Positions 1 to 9,805 are shown, numbered from the stretch's first letter. The stretch: DNA of 64,000 bases from Actinomycetota bacterium (GCA_030837345.1 JAUPKQ010000159.1:1-64000), one strand, 5' to 3'. Program-made: numbers and translations. The notes: generated from the sequence alone by a model not told the origin.

Positions 1-110
1 ATCAGCCAGGTGTGAGGTGATCGAGGTGGCGACAGCAGAGGGCCCCTGACGGGAGCTGGGCACCAGGCCAACCCACACCACCCGGAGCCTTGCCACGCCT
101 GACAGCGCGG

Positions 111-141
111 GCCCGTGGACCGTCATCGACGGTCCACGGGC
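111..141 (-). terminator. Hairpin downstream of tRNA-Thr
   Basis: A perfect 14-bp inverted repeat (111-124 pairs with 128-141) with a 3-base loop lies 15 bases past the 3' end of the tRNA on the minus strand. There is no T-tract, which is common for actinobacterial terminators. It is symmetric and could also act on the plus strand. Confidence 0.7.
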
Positions 142-155
142 CCACCCACCACGAG

Positions 156-228
156 AGCCCCCGGTCGGGGTCGAACCGACGACCTACCGCTTACAAGGCG
201 GTTGCTCTGGCCGCTGAGCTACGGGGGC
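156..228 (-). tRNA. tRNA-Thr (anticodon TGT)
   Basis: Read on the minus strand this gives a 73-base cloverleaf. The acceptor stem GCCCCCG pairs with CGGGGGC, the D arm follows, the anticodon arm has a 5-bp stem and loop CTTGTAA with anticodon TGT, and the T arm contains GGTTCGACCCC. The CCA tail is not encoded. TGT reads ACA threonine codons and, when modified, others of the ACN box. A strong hairpin follows. The tRNA is monocistronic as far as the window shows. Confidence 0.95.
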
Positions 229-407
229 AGCGGTAGAGGCATCGTACGTGTGATCTCACCGCGCCCGCTCGGATCGACACGATCAGGTCACCCGTCACCG
301 GCCCGACCGGAGGGCTCGCGGTATCAACTGTTCTGCTGGCATGGCCTTACCTCATGCAGAGAGTCATCATTCATACACTCTTCGTAATCAGGGGACGAGG
401 AGGACCA

Positions 408-2300
408 ATGACGACCGGCGCGGTGGGCGATATCCGGCCTCGAGGCCGTCGCGCTCTTCCCGACCCCTCCGTCTCCCCCTTCGGCGCCTGTCTGACCGGT
501 ATCGGTCCCGGCGTCATCGGACGCGGGGACTCAAGCGTTCAGCGTGTGCCCCTCCCCCGGGAGGACCTGGTCGGGCAGGACGCCGGGCGCTCACCAGCCG
601 TCGGGCGCTCACCGGACGCCGGGACCAGCGGGGTCGAGCTCCGGCTCGTCAAGGCGCTCACCATGGCGGAGCGACGGCTCCGGGCGACGGTGGAGTATTC
701 GCCCGTCGGCACGGCCGTCCTGACGCCGGAGGGCGTCTTCGTGCAGGCCAACGCGGCGATGTGCCGTCTGCTCGGCCGGAGCGGGACCCGGATGCACGGC
801 CTGACGCTCGCCGACATCACCCACCGCGAGGAGGTCGACCGGGAGGCGGTCCCGCTCGCCCGGCTCGTGCGGGGCGAGATCGAGACCTACGAGGTCGAGA
901 AGCGGGTCATCCGTCCCGGCGGGGACTTCCTGTGGGCCCGGGTGACGGTCTCGGCGGTCCGGGACGACGACGACGTCCCGCAGCACCTCGTCGTCCAGGC
1001 ACTGGACATCACCGAGGCCCGGCGCGCGGTGGAGAAACTGGCCCACGCCTCGCTCCACGACCCTCTGACCGGGCTGCCGAACCGTGCCCTGTGCCTCGAC
1101 CGCATCCAGCGGTCCCTCGACCGGAGACGCCCGAGCGGCGGCGGGCACCTCGCCGTCCTCGTCATCGATCTCGACCGCTTCAAGGTGGTCAACGACAGCA
1201 TCGGTCCGGTGCACGGGGACGTCGTCCTGCTGGAGGTCGCCCGCCGCCTCCAGGAGATCCTGCGCACCGGCGACACCGCGGCCCGCCCGTCGGGCGACGA
1301 GTTCGTCGTCGTCTGCGACGACGTCCGTTCCTCGCCGGAGGCCGTCGTCATCGCCGACCGGATCCTCGCCGCGCTCCGCGTGCCCGTCGTCGTCGAGGGC
1401 CGGGTCGTCGTGCCGACCGCGACGATCGGCATCGCCGTGTCCACCGACGAGGACCGCGACGCGATGGCCCTCCTCCGCGACGCCGGTGCCGCCCTGCACC
1501 GGGCCAAGGAGAACGGGCCGGACGGCTGGGCCCTCGTCGACGACGAGATGCGGCGCCGGGCGGTGGACCGGTTCGACATCGAGCACCAGCTGCGTTCCGG
1601 TCTCGCACGTGGGGAGCTGCGCCTCCACCTCCAGCCGATCGTCGAGGTGACCACGGGGCACGTCGTCGGGCGAGAGGCTCTCGTCCGCTGGCAGCATCCC
1701 GAGCGAGGGCTGCTCGGTCCCGCCTGGTTCTTGCCGGTCGCCGAGGAGAGCGGGCTGATCGAGGACCTCGGGCGCTGGGTGCTGGCGGAGGCCGCCCGGA
1801 TCGCCCGCGCCACGCCGGACCAGGGGTATGTCGCCGTCAACGTGTCTCCGTCCCAGGTGAGGCGGGCGGGTCTGTCGAAGGACGTCGAGACGGTCCTGCG
1901 GCGCACCGGGCTCGCCCCGGGGAACCTCGTGATCGAGCTGACGGAGTCGGTGATGCTCGGAGCGGCGACCGAGGGCCGGCGTCAGCTGGAGGAGCTCGAC
2001 GGTCTCGGCGTCCGGCTCGTGGTGGACGACTTCGGGACGGGGTTCTCCGCGCTCTCGCACCTCCGCGACCTGCCGGTGTCAGGGATCAAGGTCGATCGCG
2101 GTTTCACCGCTGGCCTCGGGCATGATCCGCAGTGCGACCGCATCGTCGAGGCCCTGACCGGCCTGGCCCAGGGCCTGGGCGTCGACATCGTCGCCGAGGG
2201 GGTCGAAACGGAGGAACAGCGCCTCGGCCTCGCGCGGATCGGCTGCGAGCACGCGCAGGGGTACTTCTTCGGCCGTCCGGAGCCGGTTCACCTGCCGTGA
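408..2300 (+). CDS. PAS-GGDEF-EAL cyclic-di-GMP enzyme
   Basis: Predicted cytosolic protein of 630 aa with three domains: PAS (about 85-200), GGDEF (about 210-365) and EAL (about 380-628). The GGDEF signature is SGDEF (295-299), a tolerated first-position variant. An inhibitory I-site RTGD (286-289) sits exactly five residues before it. The phosphodiesterase half keeps EAL (423-425), the DDFGTGF loop and the KVDR and AEGVET motifs, so both halves look catalytically plausible, and the net direction cannot be read from sequence. Start 408 is chosen over the upstream in-frame ATG 354 because GAGGAGGA lies just before it. No membrane segment is seen. The PAS domain would be the input. Its product ligand is what RsiG (29313-29891) senses in Streptomyces. 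Confidence 0.9.
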   Translation: MTTGAVGDIRPRGRRALPDPSVSPFGACLTGIGPGVIGRGDSSVQRVPLPREDLVGQDAGRSPAVGRSPDAGTSGVELRLVKALTMAERRLRATVEYSPVGTAVLTPEGVFVQANAAMCRLLGRSGTRMHGLTLADITHREEVDREAVPLARLVRGEIETYEVEKRVIRPGGDFLWARVTVSAVRDDDDVPQHLVVQALDITEARRAVEKLAHASLHDPLTGLPNRALCLDRIQRSLDRRRPSGGGHLAVLVIDLDRFKVVNDSIGPVHGDVVLLEVARRLQEILRTGDTAARPSGDEFVVVCDDVRSSPEAVVIADRILAALRVPVVVEGRVVVPTATIGIAVSTDEDRDAMALLRDAGAALHRAKENGPDGWALVDDEMRRRAVDRFDIEHQLRSGLARGELRLHLQPIVEVTTGHVVGREALVRWQHPERGLLGPAWFLPVAEESGLIEDLGRWVLAEAARIARATPDQGYVAVNVSPSQVRRAGLSKDVETVLRRTGLAPGNLVIELTESVMLGAATEGRRQLEELDGLGVRLVVDDFGTGFSALSHLRDLPVSGIKVDRGFTAGLGHDPQCDRIVEALTGLAQGLGVDIVAEGVETEEQRLGLARIGCEHAQGYFFGRPEPVHLP

Positions 2301-2322
2301 GCGGTGCTCCACCGGGGACGGA

Positions 2323-4245
2323 TCACGGCAGCACCGACGACCCGCCGAGGAGACCGGCCGGCGACGGGAAGGGCGCCCAGTCCGGTTCGTACACGTCCCC
2401 GGAGGCGACCATCGCCGACGCGAGGACGACGAGCAGGCATCCGGCGACGACGACGATCCGCCCGGTCTGCCCTCCCGTGACCACCCGGACGACGGCGCGG
2501 CTGCCGGTGCGCAGGCTCCAGCCACCCGGACCCCACCACGCGGTGACGATCGCGGTCAGAGCGGCGACGAAGAGGGCCAGAGCCCTCGACGGGACGCCCG
2601 GCCCCGACGACGAGATCAAGGACCACGCGATGAAGGAGGTGCTGACCCCGACGAGCCCGGGAAGGATCATCGTCACCACGGTCATGGCCATGGAGCGGAC
2701 GAGCCTCCACGGCAGAGCCGCGAGGACGATCGCGACATCGCCGGACGTCGGGCGCCCGTCCTGCCGCCGACGCTGGAGACCCGCTCTCGACCGTTGGATC
2801 AGACGGGCCACGACGGCCCAGCAGAAGCCCAGGACGGCGGCGCCACCCGGAGCGACGGCCGCGACGGCCGCGAAGGTCAGGGCGAGGGCCGCCAGAACGG
2901 CGGTGCCCTGCCGGGCCCCGGTGGCGTCCGCCCAGGAACGGTCCGGGTGGAACGGCTCCTGCGGGTACCCGCCCTGCGGCTGGGAACGCCCCGGAGGGGC
3001 CTGCCGGGAGGGAGGCCGGGCGACCGGGCGACCGGTCTGCTGGGCAGCCGGGCGACCCGTGGGCTGGGCGGTCGGCCGACCCGCCTGCTGGGCGGTTTGC
3101 CGGACGGGCGGCCGGGCAGGTTGACGCGCGGGTTGCCCGGAAGGCTGGCGGGAGGGTGGGCGGGCACCGCGGCCGGGGGGCCGGGGAGCGGACTGCTGCT
3201 GGTTGGGACCGGGCGGCGGCGTGTACGGCACCGGAGGAGGGGTGTAGCCCGGCGCGGGGCGGGACGGAGGGCGGCGGGCGGACCGGGCACCGGGATACGG
3301 CGGGATCGGGGACGCGGGGCCCTTCCCGGGGGTGTCCGTGACGGGCGGCATCCGCCGGGTGCGGTCGGGCGGGGGCGTCCGGGAGGTCGGGCCCTGTGGG
3401 TCGGCGCTCTCCTCGACGCTCGACGGGGCTGTCGTCACCCCGGAGATCACGGTGTCCAGGCGCTGCACGAGGGCGGCGGCCGTCGGACGGCGGGCCGGGT
3501 CGAGGGTGAGGGTGGCTGCGAGGAGCTCCTTCAGACCCGACTCGATGCCGTCGATCTCGGGCTGGCCACGTCTGACCCGTTCGAGCACGGCCTCGATCGG
3601 CCCCGTGCCGAACGGCTGCCGGCCGGTCGCGGCGAAGACGAGGGTCGCTCCCCACGCCCACCAGTCGGTGGCGGGGGTCACTCCCCCGCCGTAGATCAGC
3701 TCGGGCGACAGATAGCCCGGCGTCCCCATGACGAGGCCGGTGCGGGTGATGCGCGACTCGTCCGCGATGTGCGCGATCCCGAAGTCGATCAGCACCGGGT
3801 CGCCGTCGATCAGCATGACGTTCGCCGGCTTGACGTCGCGGTGGATCACGCCGACCGCGTGGATCGCGCTGAGCGCCTCGGCGAGGGCACGGCCGATCCG
3901 GGCAACCTGGCCGGAGGGGAGGGGACCGGAGGAGTTGACCTCCTCCTCCAGGCTGCGCCCGGGCACGAACCTCGTGACGAGATACGGCTCGGCACCGGCG
4001 ACGTCCGCGTCGAGGACCTCGGCGACCCTGGGGTGGCGGACCCGCCGGAGCGTGGCGACCTCCCGGCTCAGGCGACGCCGCGCCTCGGGATCGTTCGCGA
4101 CATGTGCACGCAGCACCTTGAGCGCGACCGCACGGCCCCCCGGGTCCGTGGCGAGATGAACGACCCCCATCCCGCCCTCGCCCAACTTCCGTACCAGACG
4201 GTACGGGCCGACGGTCGCGGGGTCACGTGTCGTCCCCGCCGTCAC
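2323..4245 (-). CDS. Ser/Thr protein kinase with Pro-rich linker and C-terminal membrane domain
   Basis: Hanks-type kinase of 640 aa. The kinase domain (about 15-270) has the glycine loop GEGGMG (22-27), ATP lysine K43, HRDVKPAN (catalytic D137), DFG (154-156) and MGTPGYLSPE activation-loop end, so it should be active. A Pro/Gln/Arg-rich linker (about 275-440) leads to four hydrophobic segments near 445-475, 515-540, 552-570 and 595-615, an unusual multi-span C-terminus rather than the single span and sensor domain of PknB. Start GTG 4245 follows GGTGGAGGG and lies inside the 3' end of the lacI gene (23-bp overlap), which implies coupled translation. Convergent with the c-di-GMP enzyme. Substrates unknown. 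Confidence 0.85.
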   Translation of the reverse strand: MTAGTTRDPATVGPYRLVRKLGEGGMGVVHLATDPGGRAVALKVLRAHVANDPEARRRLSREVATLRRVRHPRVAEVLDADVAGAEPYLVTRFVPGRSLEEEVNSSGPLPSGQVARIGRALAEALSAIHAVGVIHRDVKPANVMLIDGDPVLIDFGIAHIADESRITRTGLVMGTPGYLSPELIYGGGVTPATDWWAWGATLVFAATGRQPFGTGPIEAVLERVRRGQPEIDGIESGLKELLAATLTLDPARRPTAAALVQRLDTVISGVTTAPSSVEESADPQGPTSRTPPPDRTRRMPPVTDTPGKGPASPIPPYPGARSARRPPSRPAPGYTPPPVPYTPPPGPNQQQSAPRPPGRGARPPSRQPSGQPARQPARPPVRQTAQQAGRPTAQPTGRPAAQQTGRPVARPPSRQAPPGRSQPQGGYPQEPFHPDRSWADATGARQGTAVLAALALTFAAVAAVAPGGAAVLGFCWAVVARLIQRSRAGLQRRRQDGRPTSGDVAIVLAALPWRLVRSMAMTVVTMILPGLVGVSTSFIAWSLISSSGPGVPSRALALFVAALTAIVTAWWGPGGWSLRTGSRAVVRVVTGGQTGRIVVVAGCLLVVLASAMVASGDVYEPDWAPFPSPAGLLGGSSVLP

Positions 4246-5278
4246 GCCCTCCACCGTACGGCACACACCGTGCCGTGGAGGACCGCACGACGAGCTCGGG
4301 CCGGAAGACGTACTCGCCGCCGGACTCGTCCGCCGACGACACGAGGTCGACCGGCTCGTCCAGCAGGGCCCGGACGGACGCCTCGGCCATGGCGACGATC
4401 GGTTGCCGGACGGTGGTGAGCGGCGGGTCGGTGAACGCGATGAGAAGGGAGTCGTCCGACCCGACGACGGACACGTCGTCCGGGACCGCGAGGCCGAGGG
4501 ACCTCGCCGCCCGGATCGCGCCGAGGGCCATGAGGTCCGACCCGCAGACGATCCCCGTCGCGCCCCGGCGCAGAAGACGGTCGGCGGCGAGGGCACCGCC
4601 CTCGACCGTGAACATGCAGGACTCGATCCACTCACCGGCGTCCTCGGTACCGACGTGACGCCGGACGGACTCAATGAAACCGGTCATCTTGCGGACGACG
4701 GGAACGAACTGCCGGGGCCCGACCGCCAGCCCGATCCGCCGGTGCCCGAGCGAGGCGAGGTGGCCCACCGCCAGCTCCATCGCGACGATGTCGTCGTTGC
4801 TGACGAAGGGAGCCCGAAGCCCCGGCAGGTAGCCGTTGACCAGCACGATCCGCAACCCGCGGGCCCGCAGCGACCGGTACCGCTCCGGATCGGCCGAGCT
4901 GTCCGCGTGCAGGCCCGAGACGTAGACGATGCCCGAGACGCCCCGGTCGAGGAGCATCCGGGTGTATTCGTCCTCGTGAACCCCTCCGGGCGTCTGGGTG
5001 CACAGGACGAGCGTCAGACCCCGGCGCGCCAGCGAGGTCTCCATCGCCTGGGCGAAGGCCGGGAAGATGGGGTTGTCGAGCTCCGGAACGATCAATCCGA
5101 CCAGACCGGCCGACCGTGGCCGAAGCCGTGACGGCCTCTCGTACCCGAGCACGTCGAGCGCCGTGAGGACGGCCTGGCGGGTGGTGTCGGCGACTCCGGG
5201 CCGGCCGTTGAGGACGCGGCTGACCGTGGCCTCGCTGACGCCGGCCTGAGCCGCGATATCCGCAAGCCGCGCCGTCAT
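4223..5278 (-). CDS. LacI-family transcriptional repressor
   Basis: 351 aa. The N-terminal helix-turn-helix begins immediately (LADIAAQAGVSEATVSRVLN), followed by a hinge and a periplasmic-binding-protein-like sugar-sensing domain with the usual family blocks (GLIVPELDNPIFPAF; VVGSDDSLLIAFTDPPLTTV). It is divergent from the sugar ABC ATPase gene msiK (start 5520), so it plausibly controls that gene and/or itself in response to a sugar. Its 3' end overlaps the start of a Ser/Thr kinase by 23 bp. The inducer cannot be deduced, and no clear operator palindrome was found in the 241-bp divergent gap. Confidence 0.88.
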   Translation of the reverse strand: MTARLADIAAQAGVSEATVSRVLNGRPGVADTTRQAVLTALDVLGYERPSRLRPRSAGLVGLIVPELDNPIFPAFAQAMETSLARRGLTLVLCTQTPGGVHEDEYTRMLLDRGVSGIVYVSGLHADSSADPERYRSLRARGLRIVLVNGYLPGLRAPFVSNDDIVAMELAVGHLASLGHRRIGLAVGPRQFVPVVRKMTGFIESVRRHVGTEDAGEWIESCMFTVEGGALAADRLLRRGATGIVCGSDLMALGAIRAARSLGLAVPDDVSVVGSDDSLLIAFTDPPLTTVRQPIVAMAEASVRALLDEPVDLVSSADESGGEYVFRPELVVRSSTARCVPYGGGRDGGDDT

Positions 5279-5519
5279 GGGGACAGACTAGGACGTCGGG
5301 GAACCGTCCGGTCACGCCGGGTGCCCAGCGGCCTCCGATCAGGGCGTTGTCGGAAAGCTCACCTTTACTGGGATGGGCCGTTAGGCAAGGATGACCGAGG
5401 CGCACGTCCGTCGTCGTGACGGCGCGCCAGTAGAACCCGGACCTCCAGGCGGTGGTCCGGCAGCCCTCTCACTCGGATCGTCCGGCACGTTCCTGCCGGT
5501 GAAGGGAAAGTGCTCCGCC

Positions 5520-6590
5520 ATGGCTACAGTCACCTTCGACAAGGCGACCCGGATCTACCCGGGATCCACCGAGCCCGCCGTCAAGGCGCTCGACCTCGAC
5601 ATCGAGGACGGCGAGTTCCTCGTCCTCGTCGGCCCCTCCGGCTGCGGCAAGTCCACCTCGCTGCGCATGCTGGCGGGCCTGGAGGACATCAACCAGGGCC
5701 GCATCCTCATCGGCGACCGGGATGTGACGAACATCCAGCCCAAGGACCGCGACATCGCGATGGTGTTCCAGAGCTACGCGCTCTACCCGCACATGTCCGT
5801 CGCGGACAACATGGGCTTCGCCCTGAAGATCGCGGGCGTCCCGAAGGACCAGATCAAGAAGCGCGTCCAGGAGACCGCCAAGATCCTGGACCTGGAGGAG
5901 TACCTCGACCGCAAGCCCAAGGCGCTGTCCGGTGGCCAGCGGCAGCGTGTCGCGATGGGCCGGGCGATCGTCCGCAAGCCCCAGGTCTTCCTGATGGACG
6001 AGCCGCTGTCCAACCTCGACGCCAAGCTGCGTGTCTCGACCCGTACCCAGATCGCCTCGCTGCAGCGCCGGCTCGGCGTCACGACCGTCTACGTGACGCA
6101 CGACCAGACCGAGGCCATGACGATGGGCGACCGGATCTGCGTCCTCAAGGACGGCATCCTCCAGCAGGTCGGCACCCCCCGGGCCCTGTACGACCACCCG
6201 ACCAACATCTTCGTCGCGGGCTTCATCGGCTCCCCGGCGATGAACCTGATCGACCTGCCCGTCACGGACGGCGGCGTGCAGATGGGCGACATGGTGTGGC
6301 CCGTCGACCGTTCGCTGCTCACGGCGGCCGGTAACCACGTCACGGTCGGTATGCGTCCGGAGGACATCTCGCTCTCGGAGCACGGTCTCGCCGTCGAGGT
6401 GGACCTGGTCGAGGAGACCGGCGCGGACGCCTACATCTACGGTCACACCCTCGGGCAGGACCGCATGGAGATCATCGCCCGGACGGACGGCCGCCGTCCC
6501 CCCGAGAAGGGCGCGACGGTCCACTTCACGCCGAAGCCCGAGCACGTCCACCTGTTCAACACCTCGACCGGTTCCCGGCTCGGTGCTTGA
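5520..6590 (+). CDS. msiK: Multiple-sugar ABC importer ATPase, MsiK type
   Basis: 356 aa. Walker [10 protein letters not shown]-loop MVFQSYALYPH, signature LSGGQRQR, Walker B VFLMDEP and the switch-region YVTHDQTEAMTMGDRI are all present, followed by a C-terminal OB-type regulatory domain of the MalK/UgpC class. In Streptomyces, MsiK is a shared ATPase that energises several sugar importers encoded elsewhere. The lack of adjacent permease or binding-protein genes fits that. ATG 5520 is preferred over upstream in-frame starts because the family begins MATVTFDKATRIYPG and GAAGGGAA precedes it. A good hairpin terminator follows at 6615. The divergent LacI gene is a likely regulator. Confidence 0.93.
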   Translation: MATVTFDKATRIYPGSTEPAVKALDLDIEDGEFLVLVGPSGCGKSTSLRMLAGLEDINQGRILIGDRDVTNIQPKDRDIAMVFQSYALYPHMSVADNMGFALKIAGVPKDQIKKRVQETAKILDLEEYLDRKPKALSGGQRQRVAMGRAIVRKPQVFLMDEPLSNLDAKLRVSTRTQIASLQRRLGVTTVYVTHDQTEAMTMGDRICVLKDGILQQVGTPRALYDHPTNIFVAGFIGSPAMNLIDLPVTDGGVQMGDMVWPVDRSLLTAAGNHVTVGMRPEDISLSEHGLAVEVDLVEETGADAYIYGHTLGQDRMEIIARTDGRRPPEKGATVHFTPKPEHVHLFNTSTGSRLGA

Positions 6591-6614
6591 GCACCACCAT
6601 CTGGCATGACAGTG

Positions 6615-6640
6615 ACGCGCCCGGGTATCCCCGGGCGCGT
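6615..6640 (+). terminator. Intrinsic-type hairpin after msiK
   Basis: An 11-bp perfect stem (ACGCGCCCGGG at 6615-6625 with its complement at 6630-6640) and a 4-base loop lie 24 bases after the msiK stop. There is no run of T. It separates msiK from the kinase gene cluster downstream. Confidence 0.75.
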
Positions 6641-6849
6641 TGCCATGTGCCGGTCACCGCCGCGCCGGAGGCTCCGGTCCGGCGGTCGCCCCGGATCGGC
6701 CACATCCGGGCACCACGATCTGGGACCATCGGCGCTGACGGGAGTCATCGGAACTACTGGGACGACCGCCGCGGGGGCGGATCGGAGGAACAGGTGAGCG
6801 CGTCAGATCCGCGCACCGGGATGAGTCGTTCGAGGGAGCGGACCGTGCG

Positions 6850-8928
6850 ATGAGTCTGGCCGACGACGTCCCGGGCTGCATCGAGGCCGAAGAGATCGGT
6901 GCCGGTGGGTACGGCCGTGTCTACAAGGCGCGCCAGCCGGCGTTCGACCGAACCGTCGCGGTGAAGGTCCTGCACGGTCGGCTCGACGACGCCGACACCG
7001 TGCGGCGGTTCCAGCGCGAGTGCCAGTCGATCGGTGTCGTCGCCGGGCACCCCAACATCGTCGGGGTCCACGACGCGGGCGGCACGCCGTCCGGCCATCC
7101 CTACATCGTCATGCCCTACCTGCGACGCGGTTCCCTCGCGCACAGGCTCGCCCGCTCCGGGCCGATGCCGTGGCGTCAGGCCGTCGAGATCGCCGTGAAG
7201 CTGAGCGGCGCCCTCCACAGCGCCCACGCCGCCGGGGTCCTCCACCGGGACATCAAGCCTGAGAACATTCTCGTGTCCGACTACGGCGAGCCCCTCCTCG
7301 CCGACTTCGGGATCGCCCACCGCCTCGGGTCCTCCCTCCAGACGACGACCGCCGCCGCCCTCACCCCGGCGCAGGGAGCCCCCGAGCTTCTCGGCGACGG
7401 CAAACCCTCCGTCGCCTCCGACGTCTACAGCCTGGCCTCGACCGTCTACACCCTCATGCGCGGAGAGCCGCCGTTCACCCGCCGGGGCGACGAGTCGCTG
7501 TTCCCCATGCTGGCGAGGATCGCCACCGAGCCCCCGCCCGACCTGCGCGACCGGGGAGTCCCCGACCCCGTGGTCCGGGTGCTGGAACACGCGATGGCCA
7601 AGCAGCCCGGGCACCGCCCGACATCGGCGCTCGACTTCGGCAAGGCGCTGCAGAGCGCGCAGTCCCTCCTCGGCGTCCCGGTGACCGTGCTGCCGCTGGC
7701 CGACGACGACTGCACGGGCCTCGACGGCATCCCCGCGACCATCCGCACCCCGGCCCCGGGCACGGTTCCCTCGCAGTCCCCCAGGACGCCCCCGAACGTG
7801 ACACCGACGATCGTCACGCCGCCGCCGGCCCCGGGCACCGTGCGGACCCCTCCGCCAGGGACCCCGCCGAACGCGGCACCGGCGAGCGCCGCTCCGCCAC
7901 CCGCGGCGGCGACCGTACGGACCCCTGCGCCTGGAGCGCCGCCGAACGTCACCCCTCCGCCCCCTCCGTCGCCCCCGCAGCCCACGCTCCAGCCGCCGTA
8001 CGGCGCCGGTTACCCCCCGCCGGGGGCGAACAACACACCACGGCCCCCATCACCGCCGACCGAGCTGAACCCGTACCGGGCACCGACCCGGCCCAGGACC
8101 CCGATCCCCTTCGCCCCTCCGGACGGGCCCCGCAGGGCGAGGAACACCGTGGTCGCGATGCTCCTGACGATCGCCGGGCTCTTCGTCCTCGCGGCGACAG
8201 CCGTCGTCCTCTTCGTCCTCGCCGTGGACGAATCCGACACGTCCGGCGAGGACGGCGAGTCCGGGTCCGCCGTCGCGAGTGAGGAGACCTTCCCCGACGA
8301 CTCCCGGGACGACTCCTCGACGGCGGAGCCGACGGCGAGGACGGGCGGTTCGGCCGCCCCGAGCCGGAAGAGCTCTCTCCAGTCGCCCGCCCAGCGGATC
8401 TCCCCCCCGGGCTTCCTCCAGACGAAGCTGCTGACCAAGAGCGATCTCGGCCAGACCTGGAACGCCGGTGACCCCGACACGCCCAGCGACGAGGCCTTCT
8501 GCGGCAAACCCCTCGCCTACAACGGCGGGAGCCGCGGGACAGCGACCTTCGTCCGGGAGGAGCCCGCCGCCATCGTCCTCCAGCACGCCTACGGCGGCGT
8601 CCCGGGACAGGCCGCGAAGTCCCTGGCGGCCGTGCGGGCCTCGGGCAGATCGTGCACGAGCTGGAGCGACACCGAAGGTCAGGCAACCGTCACCTATGCC
8701 TTCAAACCAGTGCAGGGGCGGACAAAACTCGGGGACGACTCCGCCGTCTACCAGATCAAGGCGACCGGGACAGAGGTGCCGTTCAACGCCGTCCAGATCT
8801 ATGTGGTCAAAGGTGACGTCCTGAGCATCCTCACGTACGGAGTGACGACCGACATCACCTCGGCGGACATCAAGGCGGCGGAGGGTTACGCCCGTCGAGG
8901 CGCCGACCGCCTGGCCACCGCACCGTGA
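6850..8928 (+). CDS. Receptor-type Ser/Thr protein kinase, PknH-like sensor domain
   Basis: 692 aa. The kinase domain (about 10-270) has GAGGYG (17-22), K39, HRDIKPEN with catalytic D134 and DFG (152-154). A very Pro-rich linker of about 150 residues (PPPGTPPN-type repeats) precedes one membrane span (about 434-461). The extracellular part (about 462-692) has two cysteines (FCGKP near 550, SCTSW near 602) that could form a disulfide, reminiscent of the PknH extracellular sensor. The activation segment reads TPAQGAPELL rather than the usual GTxxYxxPE. First gene of a kinase/pseudokinase/FHA cluster. Start ATG 6850 follows GAGGGAGCG. Confidence 0.88.
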   Translation: MSLADDVPGCIEAEEIGAGGYGRVYKARQPAFDRTVAVKVLHGRLDDADTVRRFQRECQSIGVVAGHPNIVGVHDAGGTPSGHPYIVMPYLRRGSLAHRLARSGPMPWRQAVEIAVKLSGALHSAHAAGVLHRDIKPENILVSDYGEPLLADFGIAHRLGSSLQTTTAAALTPAQGAPELLGDGKPSVASDVYSLASTVYTLMRGEPPFTRRGDESLFPMLARIATEPPPDLRDRGVPDPVVRVLEHAMAKQPGHRPTSALDFGKALQSAQSLLGVPVTVLPLADDDCTGLDGIPATIRTPAPGTVPSQSPRTPPNVTPTIVTPPPAPGTVRTPPPGTPPNAAPASAAPPPAAATVRTPAPGAPPNVTPPPPPSPPQPTLQPPYGAGYPPPGANNTPRPPSPPTELNPYRAPTRPRTPIPFAPPDGPRRARNTVVAMLLTIAGLFVLAATAVVLFVLAVDESDTSGEDGESGSAVASEETFPDDSRDDSSTAEPTARTGGSAAPSRKSSLQSPAQRISPPGFLQTKLLTKSDLGQTWNAGDPDTPSDEAFCGKPLAYNGGSRGTATFVREEPAAIVLQHAYGGVPGQAAKSLAAVRASGRSCTSWSDTEGQATVTYAFKPVQGRTKLGDDSAVYQIKATGTEVPFNAVQIYVVKGDVLSILTYGVTTDITSADIKAAEGYARRGADRLATAP

Positions 8929-8989
8929 CCAGGCCGTCCGGAACGCCCCGTCCCGCGCCCACGACCACCCCGCCGATCGAGGAGCCCTC

Positions 8990-9805
8990 GTGACAGGTCA
9001 GCCCCCGGCCCCCGCGCGGATCGCCGACTACGACGTGGTCGAGACCCTGCCCCGTCAAGGTTCCGAGACCTACCTGCTCGCGCGGCCACCGGCCAGGCTC
9101 GGTCTGCTCACCGACCGCGTCGTCATCAAGGTGATGGACGGACGGCACGAGGTCGACCGTTTCCACCGGATAGCGGAGGAACTGCGCCGTTTCGCCTTCG
9201 TGGGGTCGCAGCACCTCGTGATGCTGTACGACGCCGGGTCGGACGACGGGCACCTCTGGTACTCGATGGAGCACCGCCCGATGGGCACCCTGGCCGAACC
9301 GGTGGGACAGCTGACGCCCCAGCAGTGCCTCTCCGCCGTCGCGGACGCCGCGCGCGGCGCCCATGCCCTGCACGAGGCGGGAATCGCCCACCGGGACATC
9401 CGCCCGGGGACCGTGCTCCTCGGCGCCTCGCACGCGGCCCTCGCCGACCCGGATCTCACCCGGTTCCTCTCGCACGGTCAGACGGTGACGAGTGCGGCCC
9501 CCGTCAGCGACCTCGAGTACCTCGACCCGGCACTGATCCGCGGAGAGACGCCCGGCCGTCCCAGCGATGTCTGGGCTCTCGGCCTGACCCTGCACCGAAC
9601 CCTCACGGGACTCTCCGCCTATCCCGAGATCTCACCGGAGGCCGGGACACTGCCCGCCGTCCGGCGCATCCTGTCCGGGGGCCCGGAGATCAGCACCCAC
9701 CTCGACACCGCGGTGGCCGAGGTGATCCGTTCCTGCGTGGCCCCGGATCCGTCCGACCGTCCCTCCACCGCCCTGGCACTGGCCGAAGAGATCGAGGCGT
9801 TGTGA
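8990..9805 (+). CDS. Pseudokinase (degenerate Ser/Thr kinase fold)
   Basis: 271 aa and only a kinase-like domain. The ATP lysine is present (VVIKV, K47), but there is no glycine-rich loop (LPRQGSETYLL). The catalytic loop is HRDIRPGT (134-141), keeping D136 but lacking the Lys and the metal-binding Asn, and DFG is replaced by DPD (153-155). The C-lobe is recognisable (PSDVWALGLTLHRTLTG). It is therefore probably inactive or strongly impaired and acts as a scaffold or allosteric partner of the neighbouring kinase. GTG 8990 follows GAGGAG. The stop overlaps the start of the next gene (GTGA), so the two are translationally coupled. Confidence 0.8.
   Translation: MTGQPPAPARIADYDVVETLPRQGSETYLLARPPARLGLLTDRVVIKVMDGRHEVDRFHRIAEELRRFAFVGSQHLVMLYDAGSDDGHLWYSMEHRPMGTLAEPVGQLTPQQCLSAVADAARGAHALHEAGIAHRDIRPGTVLLGASHAALADPDLTRFLSHGQTVTSAAPVSDLEYLDPALIRGETPGRPSDVWALGLTLHRTLTGLSAYPEISPEAGTLPAVRRILSGGPEISTHLDTAVAEVIRSCVAPDPSDRPSTALALAEEIEAL

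Noticed and set aside
609-2060. 483-codon open frame on the minus strand
   Set aside because: Antisense to the PAS-GGDEF-EAL gene, which has clear catalytic motifs. Long antisense frames are expected at this GC content.
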